Of a stretch of DNA of 64,000 bases, positions 27,029 to 35,630 are shown piece by piece; position 1 is the stretch's first letter, and each line of letters starts with the position of its first letter. The stretch lies in contig CALSNB010000001.1 of NCBI GenBank assembly GCA_943787605.1, positions 1,302,001-1,366,000 of the forward strand. Direction: 5' to 3'. A program made the position numbers and the translations under genes. A model generated the notes under the pieces. That model saw nothing but the letters and a program-made list of their open reading frames with translations. It was not told the DNA's origin and ran no database searches. This stretch comes from GCA-2697345 sp002697345. Lineage in GTDB: Bacteria; Pseudomonadota; Alphaproteobacteria; Rhodobacterales; Rhodobacteraceae.

Positions 27029-28402
27029 TTAGATATATTTTTGAGACTTTAACTCTTTTTCGAAATGTAAAAAAGATATCCGCAATAAATCAATAAGCTC
27101 ATCAACCTCACTTCTATTAATTGTTAAGGCTGGTGTTATCATCACCCACTCACCAAAGATCCCACCTGATGTTTTCCTAGTATATAATAATAATCCGTTT
27201 TCAATTCCAATTTCAACAAGCCTATAAACGCCGCGACACTCGATGGGCAACATTTCTTTGGTTTCTTTATTTGCAACTAACTCTGCGGCTAATAACAAAC
27301 CTTTGCCTCGAATATCTCCAATTATCTGGCTTGAATTAGCTAACTCTTTTAATTTAGCCATAAGGTATCCACCCATTTCCGTGGCATTATTCATCAAATC
27401 ATTTTCAATTAATTCACTTACAACGGCCTCCCCAACAGCGCATGAAAGTGGGTTAGCAGCATATGTATGACCATGTTGAAAACCACCTGAGTCTACAACT
27501 GTACCGACAATTTCATTTGGAGCCATAACAGCGCCGATAGGGGTATAACCAGCAGCCACGCCCTTAGCCAAAGTAACAAGATCAGGACGAGCATTTGGCC
27601 AATGCTCTGCAGATAAAAACTTTCCAGTGCGGCCCGCACCAGCCATTACATCATCATAAATTAATAAAACACCATAACGAGTGCAAATTTCTCTAATAGT
27701 TTCATAGTAATGGTCTGGAGCAACTAACCCTCCTGAGGATAACCCGCCAACAGTTTCGACAATAAAGGCTAAAACATTATCAGCCCCCTCACTTAGGATA
27801 ACTTGTTCCAGTTTTCCAGCACACTCTCGAGCATAGCTATTTACATCATGATTATCAGGCAATCGGTAAGAAAATGGAGTTGGAACCTTTGGCATAACTT
27901 TTGCCATAGAACCAAACATCGACTCAGCAACCGGATCACCCGAAACTAAAAATGCACCTAAAGTCGATCCATGGTAACTTGGGTTTCTTCCCAAAACTTT
28001 AGTTCTATTATACTCACCTGTTGCAATAGCATACTGGCGGGCAAGTTTAATTGCTGACTCTGTAGCCTCAGATCCTCCTGAAACAATAAATGCTTGATCA
28101 AAACCTGTTCCTGATAAAGAGACTAACTTTTCTGCCAGTCTTTGGTTTGGAGAGTTTTCAAAAACAGCAACACTGGCAAAACATACTTTTTTTGCCTGGT
28201 TTGACATCGCTTTTAGTACCCGCTCATTAGCATGTCCTAAATTGGTTGTTACCGGCCCAGATGAACCATCAAAATATTTCTTTCCATTTGTATCCCACAT
28301 ATAGATGCCCTCGGCTCGATCGATTACGGGCAATGCGCGGGCATCCCCAGTATTAAAAACCTGAATCGGACCTCCGGGTTTTATTACATGCTCGTTCAAC
28401 AT
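27029..28402 (-). CDS. class III pyridoxal-phosphate aminotransferase
   Basis: 457 aa. Motifs in order: DGSSGPVTTNLGHANERV at the N-terminus, FIVSGGSEATESAIKLAR (PLP phosphate contact), NPSYHGSTLGAFLVSG, LLIYDDVMAGAGRTGKF (the cofactor Asp) and TLAKGVAAGYTPIGAV, which holds the Schiff-base Lys. Class III enzymes move amino groups from omega-amino acids, polyamines, GABA or beta-amino acids. Its position upstream of the Liv-type importer on the same strand, 143 bp away, and of the FAD oxidase suggests a shared amine catabolic route. AGGAAAG precedes the ATG. Confidence 0.88.
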   Translation of the reverse strand: MLNEHVIKPGGPIQVFNTGDARALPVIDRAEGIYMWDTNGKKYFDGSSGPVTTNLGHANERVLKAMSNQAKKVCFASVAVFENSPNQRLAEKLVSLSGTGFDQAFIVSGGSEATESAIKLARQYAIATGEYNRTKVLGRNPSYHGSTLGAFLVSGDPVAESMFGSMAKVMPKVPTPFSYRLPDNHDVNSYARECAGKLEQVILSEGADNVLAFIVETVGGLSSGGLVAPDHYYETIREICTRYGVLLIYDDVMAGAGRTGKFLSAEHWPNARPDLVTLAKGVAAGYTPIGAVMAPNEIVGTVVDSGGFQHGHTYAANPLSCAVGEAVVSELIENDLMNNATEMGGYLMAKLKELANSSQIIGDIRGKGLLLAAELVANKETKEMLPIECRGVYRLVEIGIENGLLLYTRKTSGGIFGEWVMITPALTINRSEVDELIDLLRISFLHFEKELKSQKYI

Positions 28403-28705
28403 ATGCTTTCCTGCCTTTATAAAGATTTTTATATTATAAATTTAACTCTGTAAGCTAAATAAATATTATTAGTACAACCTTAATCAAAAGTATTGTAGTG
28501 TAAACTAGCTTTTACAAGAATAGGATTCATTCACTTTTACGTTCATAAAAAAGGCTGATAATTTTCATTAAATTAGGTATAAAACGCCCTTACCAATAAA
28601 AACTCTTATCAAAATTAATTTAAGTACCCTTTAATAATAATTAATGATGATCGTAGAATACTTTAATGGCTTACCAGTATCTTTTAAATTTTTACAAGCT
28701 AGGGC
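28403..28705. other. intergenic region upstream of the glycine riboswitch
   Basis: About 300 bp, very AT-rich and divergent between the aminotransferase gene and gcvTHP. I see no ORF of credible composition, tRNA or repeat. It must carry the aminotransferase promoter and may hold upstream sites for gcv, but no operator stands out. A short inverted repeat CTAGG-N9-CCTAG at 28699-28717 overlaps the putative gcv -35. Confidence 0.5.
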
Positions 28706-28733
28706 TTGCTGACCTAGAACAAATATTTTATCA
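28706..28733 (+). promoter_or_regulatory. possible promoter of the gcvTHP leader
   Basis: TTGCTG (28706-28711) then 16 bases and TTTATC (28728-28733) would start transcription close to 28740, just before the first riboswitch stem. The -10 match is poor; position relative to the riboswitch is the main argument. Confidence 0.3.
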
Positions 28734-28742
28734 CTGCTGGTG

Positions 28743-28892
28743 TATGCAGGGAGAATCTGGATTACCAGTGCCGAAGGAGCAACCGCCCCGGAAACTCTCA
28801 GGCAAAAGGACCTGCATATCAACATAAAATCTGGAGAGAGGTGTCTAAGAACGCTCGCCGAAGGGATAACGATCTCAGGCAAAAGGACAGAG
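28743..28892 (+). promoter_or_regulatory. tandem glycine riboswitch (gcvT motif, two aptamers)
   Basis: Two homologous aptamers lie in series. Aptamer 1 (28743-28818) is closed by TATGCAGG/CCTGCATA and contains GCCGAAGGAGCAA and CTCTCAGGCAAAAGGACC. Aptamer 2 (about 28829-28892) contains GGAGAGAGGTGTC, GCCGAAGGGATAACGATC and TCTCAGGCAAAAGGACAGA. These conserved cores are diagnostic of the glycine class. The short linker allows the usual aptamer-aptamer contacts. Downstream is an intrinsic terminator and gcvT, so glycine binding is expected to switch the glycine-cleavage operon on. Confidence 0.96.
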
Positions 28893-28895
28893 GGG

Positions 28896-28937
28896 CATCA
28901 TTAACGGGTTATACTACTCGTAAATAATGATGTTTTT
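28896..28937 (+). terminator. intrinsic terminator, expression platform of the glycine riboswitch
   Basis: CATCATTA (28896-28903) pairs with TAATGATG (28925-28932). The stem continues inward with ACGGGT (28904-28909) against ACTCGT (28916-28921, one G-U pair) after an AAA bulge, and it is followed by TTTTT at 28933-28937. It lies 3 bases after aptamer 2 and 23 bases before gcvT. I infer transcriptional control: the terminator would form without glycine and be displaced when the aptamers bind ligand. Confidence 0.85.
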
Positions 28938-28960
28938 ATGGTTAAAAATTAGGGGGCTTT

Positions 28961-30091
28961 ATGACCACACTTAAACGGACAAGGTTATACGACTATCATA
29001 TTGCGAATAGTGCTAAAATGGTACCTTTTGCGGGATATGAGATGCCAGTACAGTACAATCTGGGCGTAATGAAAGAGCATCTCCACACAAGAATGGCAGC
29101 GGGCTTGTTCGATGTTAGCCATATGGGCCAAATTCTCGTGTACCCAAAGTCGGGTGTAATTGCTGATGCTGCATTAGCAATCGAAGCTCTTGTTCCAGTA
29201 AACATATTATCTCTAGAGAGCGGTCGTCAAAGATACGCGATGTTTACAAATGATGACGGTGGGATTTTAGATGATCTTATGATAGCAAACCGGGGTGATC
29301 ATTTGTTTATTGTCGTTAATGCCTCCTGTAAAGATGGTGACTTTCAGCACTTAAAAAACAATCTTGGAAGTGATTTTCAAATCGATATGGTTGAGGATCG
29401 TTCTTTAATTGCATTGCAAGGCCCTCTTGCTGAAAAGGTTCTATCTAAACTAAACCTATCCGTTAAAGAATTGAAATTTATGGATAGTGTAACCGCGAAA
29501 CTATTAGATACTGAGTGTTGGATTTCTAGGTCAGGCTACACAGGGGAAGATGGTTATGAAATTTCTATACCAAACAATGCTGTCGATGAAATAGTGCAAC
29601 TTTTAAGTCAAGATATTCATGTAGAGCCAATTGGACTTGGTGCCCGCGATTCTCTGCGGCTAGAGGCGGGCCTCTGCCTTTATGGACACGACATCGACAC
29701 CAATACCAGTCCAATAGAGGGCAACCTTAATTGGGCCATTCAAAAAGTCAGACGCACTGGTGGAGAACGCGCTGGAGGGTTCCCCGGTGCAAACCGTATT
29801 CTGAGAGAATTAGAAGTAGGTCCGTCTAAGAAAAGAGTTGGAATTTTCCCAGATGGGCGAGCCCCTATGAGAGAAGGGACTATTCTATATGGATCTGATA
29901 ATAGGAATAACCCTATAGGAAAAGTAACTTCTGGAGCATTTGGTCCATCAATTCAGAAGTCTATGTCTATGGGCTACGTATTAAAAGAATACACTGGCTT
30001 AGAAACAATCATATATGGTGATGTCCGTGGGAAACTATTGGCCGCTAGAGTAACATCAATACCTTTTAAAAAATCAAATTATAAAAAATAG
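28961..30091 (+). CDS. gcvT: glycine cleavage system T protein (aminomethyltransferase)
   Basis: 376 aa. N-terminal LYDYHIANSAKMVPFAGYEMPVQ, then the folate-binding segment GLFDVSHMGQ, QRYAMFTNDDGGILDD with the catalytic Asp region, SRSGYTGEDGYEIS, GLGARDSLRLEAGLCLYG and the C-terminal GCVT_C barrel (SGAFGPSIQKSMSMGYV). It transfers the methylene group from the H-protein lipoyl arm to tetrahydrofolate and releases ammonia. AGGGGG lies 5 bases before the ATG. It is the first gene after the riboswitch and is followed by gcvH after 11 bp. Confidence 0.97.
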   Translation: MTTLKRTRLYDYHIANSAKMVPFAGYEMPVQYNLGVMKEHLHTRMAAGLFDVSHMGQILVYPKSGVIADAALAIEALVPVNILSLESGRQRYAMFTNDDGGILDDLMIANRGDHLFIVVNASCKDGDFQHLKNNLGSDFQIDMVEDRSLIALQGPLAEKVLSKLNLSVKELKFMDSVTAKLLDTECWISRSGYTGEDGYEISIPNNAVDEIVQLLSQDIHVEPIGLGARDSLRLEAGLCLYGHDIDTNTSPIEGNLNWAIQKVRRTGGERAGGFPGANRILRELEVGPSKKRVGIFPDGRAPMREGTILYGSDNRNNPIGKVTSGAFGPSIQKSMSMGYVLKEYTGLETIIYGDVRGKLLAARVTSIPFKKSNYKK

Positions 30092-30102
30092 GGAGAAAAA
30101 CA

Positions 30103-30462
30103 ATGAAATTTACAGAAGAGCATGAGTGGCTTTTGTTAGAGGATGGCCTAATAACGGTAGGAATTACTAAGCACGCATCAACTGAATTAGGCGATATCGT
30201 CTTTATTGAATTACCTGAAGTAGGCACATCTGTCACCAAAGATGAAGAGGTTGTCGTAATAGAAAGTGTGAAGGCTGCATCCGATATTTTAGCGCCATTA
30301 GACGGTGAAATAGTAGAAGTTAATGAAATCTTGAATGATGAGCCTAGCAAAGTAAACGACGACCCAACTGGAGACGGTTGGATGTTTAAATTGAAAATAG
30401 AAAACCTTTCTGACCTAGAAGATTTCATGTCAGAAGCAGAGTATAACAATTTTATTGGCTAA
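30103..30462 (+). CDS. gcvH: glycine cleavage system H protein (lipoyl carrier)
   Basis: 119-aa lipoylated shuttle protein. FTEEHEWLLLEDG at the N-terminus, GITKHASTELGDIVFIELPE and the lipoyl-Lys context VVIESVKAASDILAPLDGEI (Lys near residue 60) are all as expected, as is the C-terminal DGWMFKLKI. GGGAG precedes the ATG by 7 bases. Ten bases after its stop begins gcvP. Confidence 0.97.
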   Translation: MKFTEEHEWLLLEDGLITVGITKHASTELGDIVFIELPEVGTSVTKDEEVVVIESVKAASDILAPLDGEIVEVNEILNDEPSKVNDDPTGDGWMFKLKIENLSDLEDFMSEAEYNNFIG

Positions 30463-30472
30463 GGAAAATTTC

Positions 30473-33322
30473 ATGACTTTTAATCCAACACAATATTCAC
30501 CTTACGACTTTGCCAATCTACGTCACATTGGGCCATCTAAATCAGAAATTGCTGAAATGTGTAAAGTTCTTGGGGTTAAAGACATCGATGAGTTAATTGA
30601 CCAAACAGTTCCAGAAAATATCCGTCAAAAAAATTCTCTGCATTTTGGAGAACCGAAGTCTGAACAAGAGTTGCTAAAATATATGCGCGGTGTTGCATCT
30701 AAAAACAAAGTTATGACAACAATGCTTGGGCAAGGTTACCACGATACGGTCACTCCTCCCGCAATTCAAAGGAATGTGTTTGAAAACCCAGCCTGGTATA
30801 CTGCGTACACCCCTTACCAACCAGAAATAAGCCAAGGAAGGTTAGAGGCTCTATTAAATTATCAAACGATGATATGCGATCTGACTGGCCTAGAAGTTGC
30901 AAACGCTTCTCTACTTGATGAGGCAACTGCCGCTGCAGAAGCAATGACTATGGCAGAGCGTATTTCAAAATCGAAGAAAAAAAGCTTCTTTATTGATGAG
31001 AACTGTCATCCTCAAAACATTGCCGTAATGCAAACTCGAGCACTGCCATTGGGGATTGATATAACTGTCGGTAATCCAGAGGAATTAGAAGCAGACAATC
31101 ATTTTGGTGCGATTTTCCAATATCCGGGAACATTTGGAGGATTAACTGATTTTTCAAAAAAGATATCAGAGCTTCATGAAACTAAGGCAATTGCTATTAT
31201 GATTGCTGACCCCTTGGCCCTAACTCTACTTAAAGAACCTGGAGAAATGGGTGCTGACATTGCTGTTGGATCTACTCAAAGGTTTGGCGTTCCAATGGGT
31301 TTTGGTGGGCCTTCGGCAGCATATATGTCGTGTAAGGATTCATACAAAAGGTCCATGCCAGGAAGAATCGTAGGGGTTTCAATAGATACTCGAGGAACTA
31401 AGGCATATCGGTTATCGTTGCAAACTCGTGAACAACATATAAGACGTGAAAAGGCCACTTCAAATGTATGTACTGCGCAAGCTCTATTAGCGGTTATGGC
31501 ATCTCTTTATGCAGTTTTTCATGGACCGGATGGATTAAAAGCAATAGCACAAAAAGTAAATCTAAATACAAATCATATGGCAAAAGGTTTAAAGGCAGGA
31601 GGTTTCTGTATTAAGTCCGAGAGTTTCTTTGATACTATTACAGTTGATGTGGGAAAAAATCAGAAATCAATTTTAGATTCTGCTGTATTAAAGGGTATTA
31701 ATTTAAGAAAAATTGGATCAAATAAACTTGGAATCACCGTTGACGAAACCACACAACGTGAAACGATTGAGGATGTTTGGACCGCTTTTGGGTTAAATTG
31801 TAAATGGACAGATTTTTCAGAGGACTTCTGCCTTCCAGAAAATTTAATACGATCCAGTAGTTTTCTAGACCATTCAATATTCCATATGAATCGTTCAGAA
31901 ACAGAGCTGATGCGTTACATGCGAAAATTGGCGGATAGAGATCTAGCCTTAGATCGCTCAATGATTCCTTTAGGCTCTTGTACTATGAAACTAAACTCCG
32001 CCGCAGAAATGATGCCGGTAAGTTGGCCTGAATTTTCTAAAATGCATCCATTTTCTCCTACTAACCAGACAGAAGGTTATCAAGAGCTTTTGAAAGACTT
32101 GTCTGAAAAACTGTGCTTAATTACAGGTTATGATGCCATGTCTTTACAGCCAAATTCAGGAGCACAAGGTGAGTATGCAGGCCTACTAACAATCGCTGCC
32201 TACCATAAGGCTCGTGGTGATAGTCATCGGAACATATGTTTAATTCCAGTAAGTGCGCATGGGACTAATCCTGCCAGCGCTCAAATGGCAGGAATGTCAG
32301 TAGTAATAGTCAATTCTGCTGAAAACGGAGATGTCGATATTGAGGATTTTAAAGAAAAAGCCGTTAAGGCTGGTAATAACCTTGCAGCTTGTATGATTAC
32401 TTATCCGTCTACTCATGGTGTTTTTGAAGAAACAGTAAAAGAAGTATGCGATATAACACATCAATTTGGTGGCCAAGTCTACCTAGATGGTGCGAACCTT
32501 AATGCGATGGTAGGAATATCAAAGCCTGGAGAAATAGGTTCTGATGTCAGCCACTTAAACCTGCATAAAACTTTCTGTATTCCTCATGGTGGAGGTGGAC
32601 CAGGGATGGGCCCAATTGGTGTTAAGTCACATCTTGAACCTTTCTTACCTAGCCATCCAATTGAAGGAGGAACAACTGGCCCAGTAAGTGCCACTCCATT
32701 TGGCTCAGCTTCAATATTACCCATAAGTTGGGCTTATTGCTTAATGATGGGAGGCGAAGGGTTAACACAGGCTACGAAAGTAGCTATATTAAATGCTAAC
32801 TATATTGCTAAAAGGCTTGAAGGGTCATTCAGTGTTCTCTTTAGAGGGAATAAAGGCAGAGTTGCACATGAATGTATAATTGATACTAGGCCTTTCTTGG
32901 ATACGGCTCACGTTACTGTTGATGATATAGCAAAACGATTAATTGATAATGGGTTTCACGCTCCAACAATGAGTTGGCCTGTTGCTGGGACTTTAATGGT
33001 CGAACCCACAGAGTCTGAAAATAAAGGTGAGCTTGATAGGTTCTGTGATGCAATGATCGATATATATGGTGAAATAAAAGCCATTGAAAACAACGAGATT
33101 GATCCAGAAAATAATCCGTTAAAAAATGCACCTCACACTATTGAAGATCTTCTTTCTGAATGGGATCGACCCTACTCAAGAGAGCAGGCTTGTTATCCAG
33201 CGGGTACAACCAGGGTGGATAAGTATTGGCCAGCGGTCGGTAGGATTGATAATGTCTTTGGAGATAGAAACTTAATTTGCACATGCCCGCCACTAACAGA
33301 GTACTTAGAAGCCGCGGAGTAG
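30473..33322 (+). CDS. gcvP: glycine dehydrogenase (decarboxylating), single-chain P protein
   Basis: About 949 aa, so both P-protein halves are fused. The N-terminal half starts DFANLRHIGPS; the C-terminal half carries the PLP Lys in LNLHKTFCIPHGGGGPGMGP (about residue 700) with YLDGANLNAMVG and SAHGTNPASAQMAGM upstream. It decarboxylates glycine and passes aminomethyl to GcvH. The likely start is ATG 30473 with AAGGA at 30461-30465; an in-frame TTG at 30455 would overlap gcvH. With gcvT and gcvH this completes T-H-P; the shared L protein (lipoamide dehydrogenase) is not in the window. Confidence 0.97.
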   Translation: MTFNPTQYSPYDFANLRHIGPSKSEIAEMCKVLGVKDIDELIDQTVPENIRQKNSLHFGEPKSEQELLKYMRGVASKNKVMTTMLGQGYHDTVTPPAIQRNVFENPAWYTAYTPYQPEISQGRLEALLNYQTMICDLTGLEVANASLLDEATAAAEAMTMAERISKSKKKSFFIDENCHPQNIAVMQTRALPLGIDITVGNPEELEADNHFGAIFQYPGTFGGLTDFSKKISELHETKAIAIMIADPLALTLLKEPGEMGADIAVGSTQRFGVPMGFGGPSAAYMSCKDSYKRSMPGRIVGVSIDTRGTKAYRLSLQTREQHIRREKATSNVCTAQALLAVMASLYAVFHGPDGLKAIAQKVNLNTNHMAKGLKAGGFCIKSESFFDTITVDVGKNQKSILDSAVLKGINLRKIGSNKLGITVDETTQRETIEDVWTAFGLNCKWTDFSEDFCLPENLIRSSSFLDHSIFHMNRSETELMRYMRKLADRDLALDRSMIPLGSCTMKLNSAAEMMPVSWPEFSKMHPFSPTNQTEGYQELLKDLSEKLCLITGYDAMSLQPNSGAQGEYAGLLTIAAYHKARGDSHRNICLIPVSAHGTNPASAQMAGMSVVIVNSAENGDVDIEDFKEKAVKAGNNLAACMITYPSTHGVFEETVKEVCDITHQFGGQVYLDGANLNAMVGISKPGEIGSDVSHLNLHKTFCIPHGGGGPGMGPIGVKSHLEPFLPSHPIEGGTTGPVSATPFGSASILPISWAYCLMMGGEGLTQATKVAILNANYIAKRLEGSFSVLFRGNKGRVAHECIIDTRPFLDTAHVTVDDIAKRLIDNGFHAPTMSWPVAGTLMVEPTESENKGELDRFCDAMIDIYGEIKAIENNEIDPENNPLKNAPHTIEDLLSEWDRPYSREQACYPAGTTRVDKYWPAVGRIDNVFGDRNLICTCPPLTEYLEAAE

Positions 33323-33368
33323 GTGCTAAGGGTAAAATTTGTAGTAACCAGTGGAATTGTAGGAAAAT

Positions 33369-34286
33369 ATGTCAAATTTTAATGACTATCCAAGAGATTT
33401 AATAGGTTATGGTCAAAAAATGCCTGAATTCAAGTGGCCTAATAATGCAAGAGTAGCCATCCAGTTCGTTTTAAATATAGAGGAAGGTGGAGAAAACTGC
33501 GTTTTACATGGTGATACAGCATCAGAATCTTTCCTATCTGAGATTATTGGTGCTACTCCGTTTGAGAGCTCCAGACATATGTCAATGGAATCTATTTATG
33601 AGTACGGAAGTCGTGCCGGGTGTTGGCGAATTTTGAAATTATTTAGAGACCATAATTTGCCAATTACTTTATTTGCTGTTGCGATGGCGGCGCAACGAAA
33701 TCCAAGTGTTATTGAACAGGCCTTAAAAGACGGTCATGAGGTTGCTAGCCACGGTCTCAAATGGATTAATTATCACGGTATTCCAGAGAGCCTAGAAAAG
33801 GCCCATATGGAGGAGGCCATGGAAATCCTAACTAACATTTGTGGTGAGAGACCAGTCGGCTGGTATACTGGCAGGACGTCTGAAAATACACGTAAGCTAG
33901 TTTCCGAATATGGGGGCTTTTTATACGATGCCGATGACTACTCAGATGATCTACCATTTTGGAGTAAAGTCCAAAAAAACCACTTAATAGTACCTTACAC
34001 CCTAGATGCAAATGATATGAGATTTGCTTCACCTCAAGGGTTCAACTCAGCAGACCAGTTTTATACTTACCTTAGAGACTCTTTTGATACTCTGTATGAC
34101 GAAGGGAAGGACTCTCCCAAGATGATGTCTATTGGAATGCACGCAAGGATTTTAGGTCGCCCTGGTCGTTTTAAAGCAATAAAAAATTTCGTTGAATATA
34201 TTAAAAAGTTTGATGATATTTGGGTAGCCCGCCGAGATTCCATAGCCTTACATTGGCAGAAAATATCTGAACCTAGTCCAAGCTAA
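33369..34286 (+). CDS. puuE: polysaccharide-deacetylase-fold allantoinase, PuuE type
   Basis: 305 aa. DYPRDLIGYGQKMPEFKWPNNARVAI is the typical N-terminus of PuuE allantoinases; it is followed by MSMESIYEYGSRAGCWRIL, DGHEVASHGLKWINYHGIP and GWYTGRTSENTRKLVSE. This metal-independent family opens the allantoin ring to allantoate in purine breakdown. The NodB-like His/Asp metal triad is not complete, as expected for PuuE. It sits 46 bp after gcvP on the same strand, and no allantoate amidohydrolase or ureidoglycolate gene is close, so it could act on a related cyclic ureide. It is not the E. coli puuE (GABA aminotransferase). Confidence 0.85.
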   Translation: MSNFNDYPRDLIGYGQKMPEFKWPNNARVAIQFVLNIEEGGENCVLHGDTASESFLSEIIGATPFESSRHMSMESIYEYGSRAGCWRILKLFRDHNLPITLFAVAMAAQRNPSVIEQALKDGHEVASHGLKWINYHGIPESLEKAHMEEAMEILTNICGERPVGWYTGRTSENTRKLVSEYGGFLYDADDYSDDLPFWSKVQKNHLIVPYTLDANDMRFASPQGFNSADQFYTYLRDSFDTLYDEGKDSPKMMSIGMHARILGRPGRFKAIKNFVEYIKKFDDIWVARRDSIALHWQKISEPSPS

Positions 34287-34296
34287 TTAGAGTTAA

Positions 34297-35430
34297 TTAT
34301 AATGCTTTCTTAAGAGTATCCTTAAGTTTGTCAAAATCTGATTGAGTATTCCATAGGTGAGGTGTAATACGCAGGCTTCCACCACGCTCAGATAAGTATA
34401 CATCGGATTTCACAAGCGTTGAGAGTAAGTCCGTAGGTGCCGATTTAGGTAATTTTACTCCTAAAAAGTGTGGGCCTCTTAAATATTCTGGTAATACTGA
34501 TAAACCAAGACTTTCAAGTTCCTTAGAAAGATTTCGATTATTTACTGCCAACGTAGTTTGGATGTTTTCTATGCCCCATTCCAAAATTTGTTTTAAAGCC
34601 TCCACCACACCTGGCATAAGAGCAAAGTTCGCTCTCTCACCAACGTCATATCTATTAGCGCCTGGTTCATAATCAGTGGTATAATTCACCAGACCTGAAA
34701 AATTTCTACTGTCTTTTCGAGTTATCCAGCCATTTTCTAATGGTTCTCCATCTCGCCACTTAGGGTCAACATACAAAAAACCTGTAGAATAAGGGCACAG
34801 CAACCATTTGTAACCTGCAACAACAGCAAAATCTGGACGGATCTTACTAAAGTCTGTTTTCATAGCTCCTACTGATTGTGTAAGGTCAAGTACCAAAGCG
34901 GCTCCAACCTCATCACACTTTTGACGCACAGAAACCAGGTCCACTATAAGTCCATTTGTCCACAAAACATTTGGCAGTGCAACAACTGCCGTACTTTCAT
35001 TAATAGAATTTAAGACTTTTTCAGTAAAAGACATGTCACTTGGTATTGAAATAGAGACTACTTTTCCACCTTGATTGCTTACAAGCCTTTGCCAAGGATA
35101 AACATTTGATGGAAACTGATTATCTAGGATTAAAACTACCTTGCCATTCCCCACTTTGAGATTTTTTGCTGCAGTTTCAATTCCGTAAGAGGCAGAAGGG
35201 ACAACAGCAACTCCTTGAGCATCAACATTCACCAATCGAGAGAAAAGTAATCTGGCCTCATCAACGGATTCATAAAAATCAGGAATTGTTATTTCCCAAG
35301 GGCTTTCTTTTTGTCGAAGACCTTTCTCACTCGCTAAAACTACAGATTTAAGCAGTGGCGACATATAGGCTGTGTTTAAATATGCTATTTCTTCAGGAAT
35401 AGTAAAAAGATCACGTTGACAAGAAATCAT
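34297..35430 (-). CDS. class V PLP-dependent aminotransferase / cysteine desulfurase-like enzyme
   Basis: 377 aa. FTIPEEIAYLNTAYMSPLLK is the class V N-terminus; VVPSASYGIETAAKNLKVG, ALVLDLTQSVGAMKTDF (PLP-binding Asp) and FAVVAGYKWLLCPYSTGFLYV, which carries the Schiff-base Lys, follow. The C-terminus with SERGGSLRITPHLWNT is as in this family. Members of the group act on cysteine, kynurenine-like or isopenicillin-type substrates; no dedicated motif distinguishes them here. AAGGGG precedes the ATG. It is divergent from the amidohydrolase gene. Confidence 0.85.
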   Translation of the reverse strand: MISCQRDLFTIPEEIAYLNTAYMSPLLKSVVLASEKGLRQKESPWEITIPDFYESVDEARLLFSRLVNVDAQGVAVVPSASYGIETAAKNLKVGNGKVVLILDNQFPSNVYPWQRLVSNQGGKVVSISIPSDMSFTEKVLNSINESTAVVALPNVLWTNGLIVDLVSVRQKCDEVGAALVLDLTQSVGAMKTDFSKIRPDFAVVAGYKWLLCPYSTGFLYVDPKWRDGEPLENGWITRKDSRNFSGLVNYTTDYEPGANRYDVGERANFALMPGVVEALKQILEWGIENIQTTLAVNNRNLSKELESLGLSVLPEYLRGPHFLGVKLPKSAPTDLLSTLVKSDVYLSERGGSLRITPHLWNTQSDFDKLKDTLKKAL

Positions 35431-35630
35431 TTCATCCCCTTGTAAGTTAGTATTAAGTGTACACAGTTTTAACTAAATCTAGCCGCCTTCATCTTTACAG
35501 TAAAGTAATGAGTATCGAAAATTCATATAAAAAATAAATGGTGTATCAAGTAAAAACAAGCAGCCGAAATTCTTGTGTAATTCAAAAAATTAACTATCAT
35601 TCGAAAAAACTGTATAGAAAGTACGATTTT

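Noticed and set aside
28631..28882. Minus-strand ORF of 83 codons overlapping the glycine riboswitch
   Set aside because: It is antisense to a clear structured RNA, has no Shine-Dalgarno and no recognisable protein features.
33369..34286. Putrescine pathway (puu) from the PuuE and PuuB-like names
   Set aside because: The PuuE here is the allantoinase of that name, and no glutamylputrescine synthetase or hydrolase is present.
35457..35464. GTGTACAC palindrome between the class V aminotransferase and amidohydrolase genes
   Set aside because: Only 8 bp and single; expected by chance at this scale.
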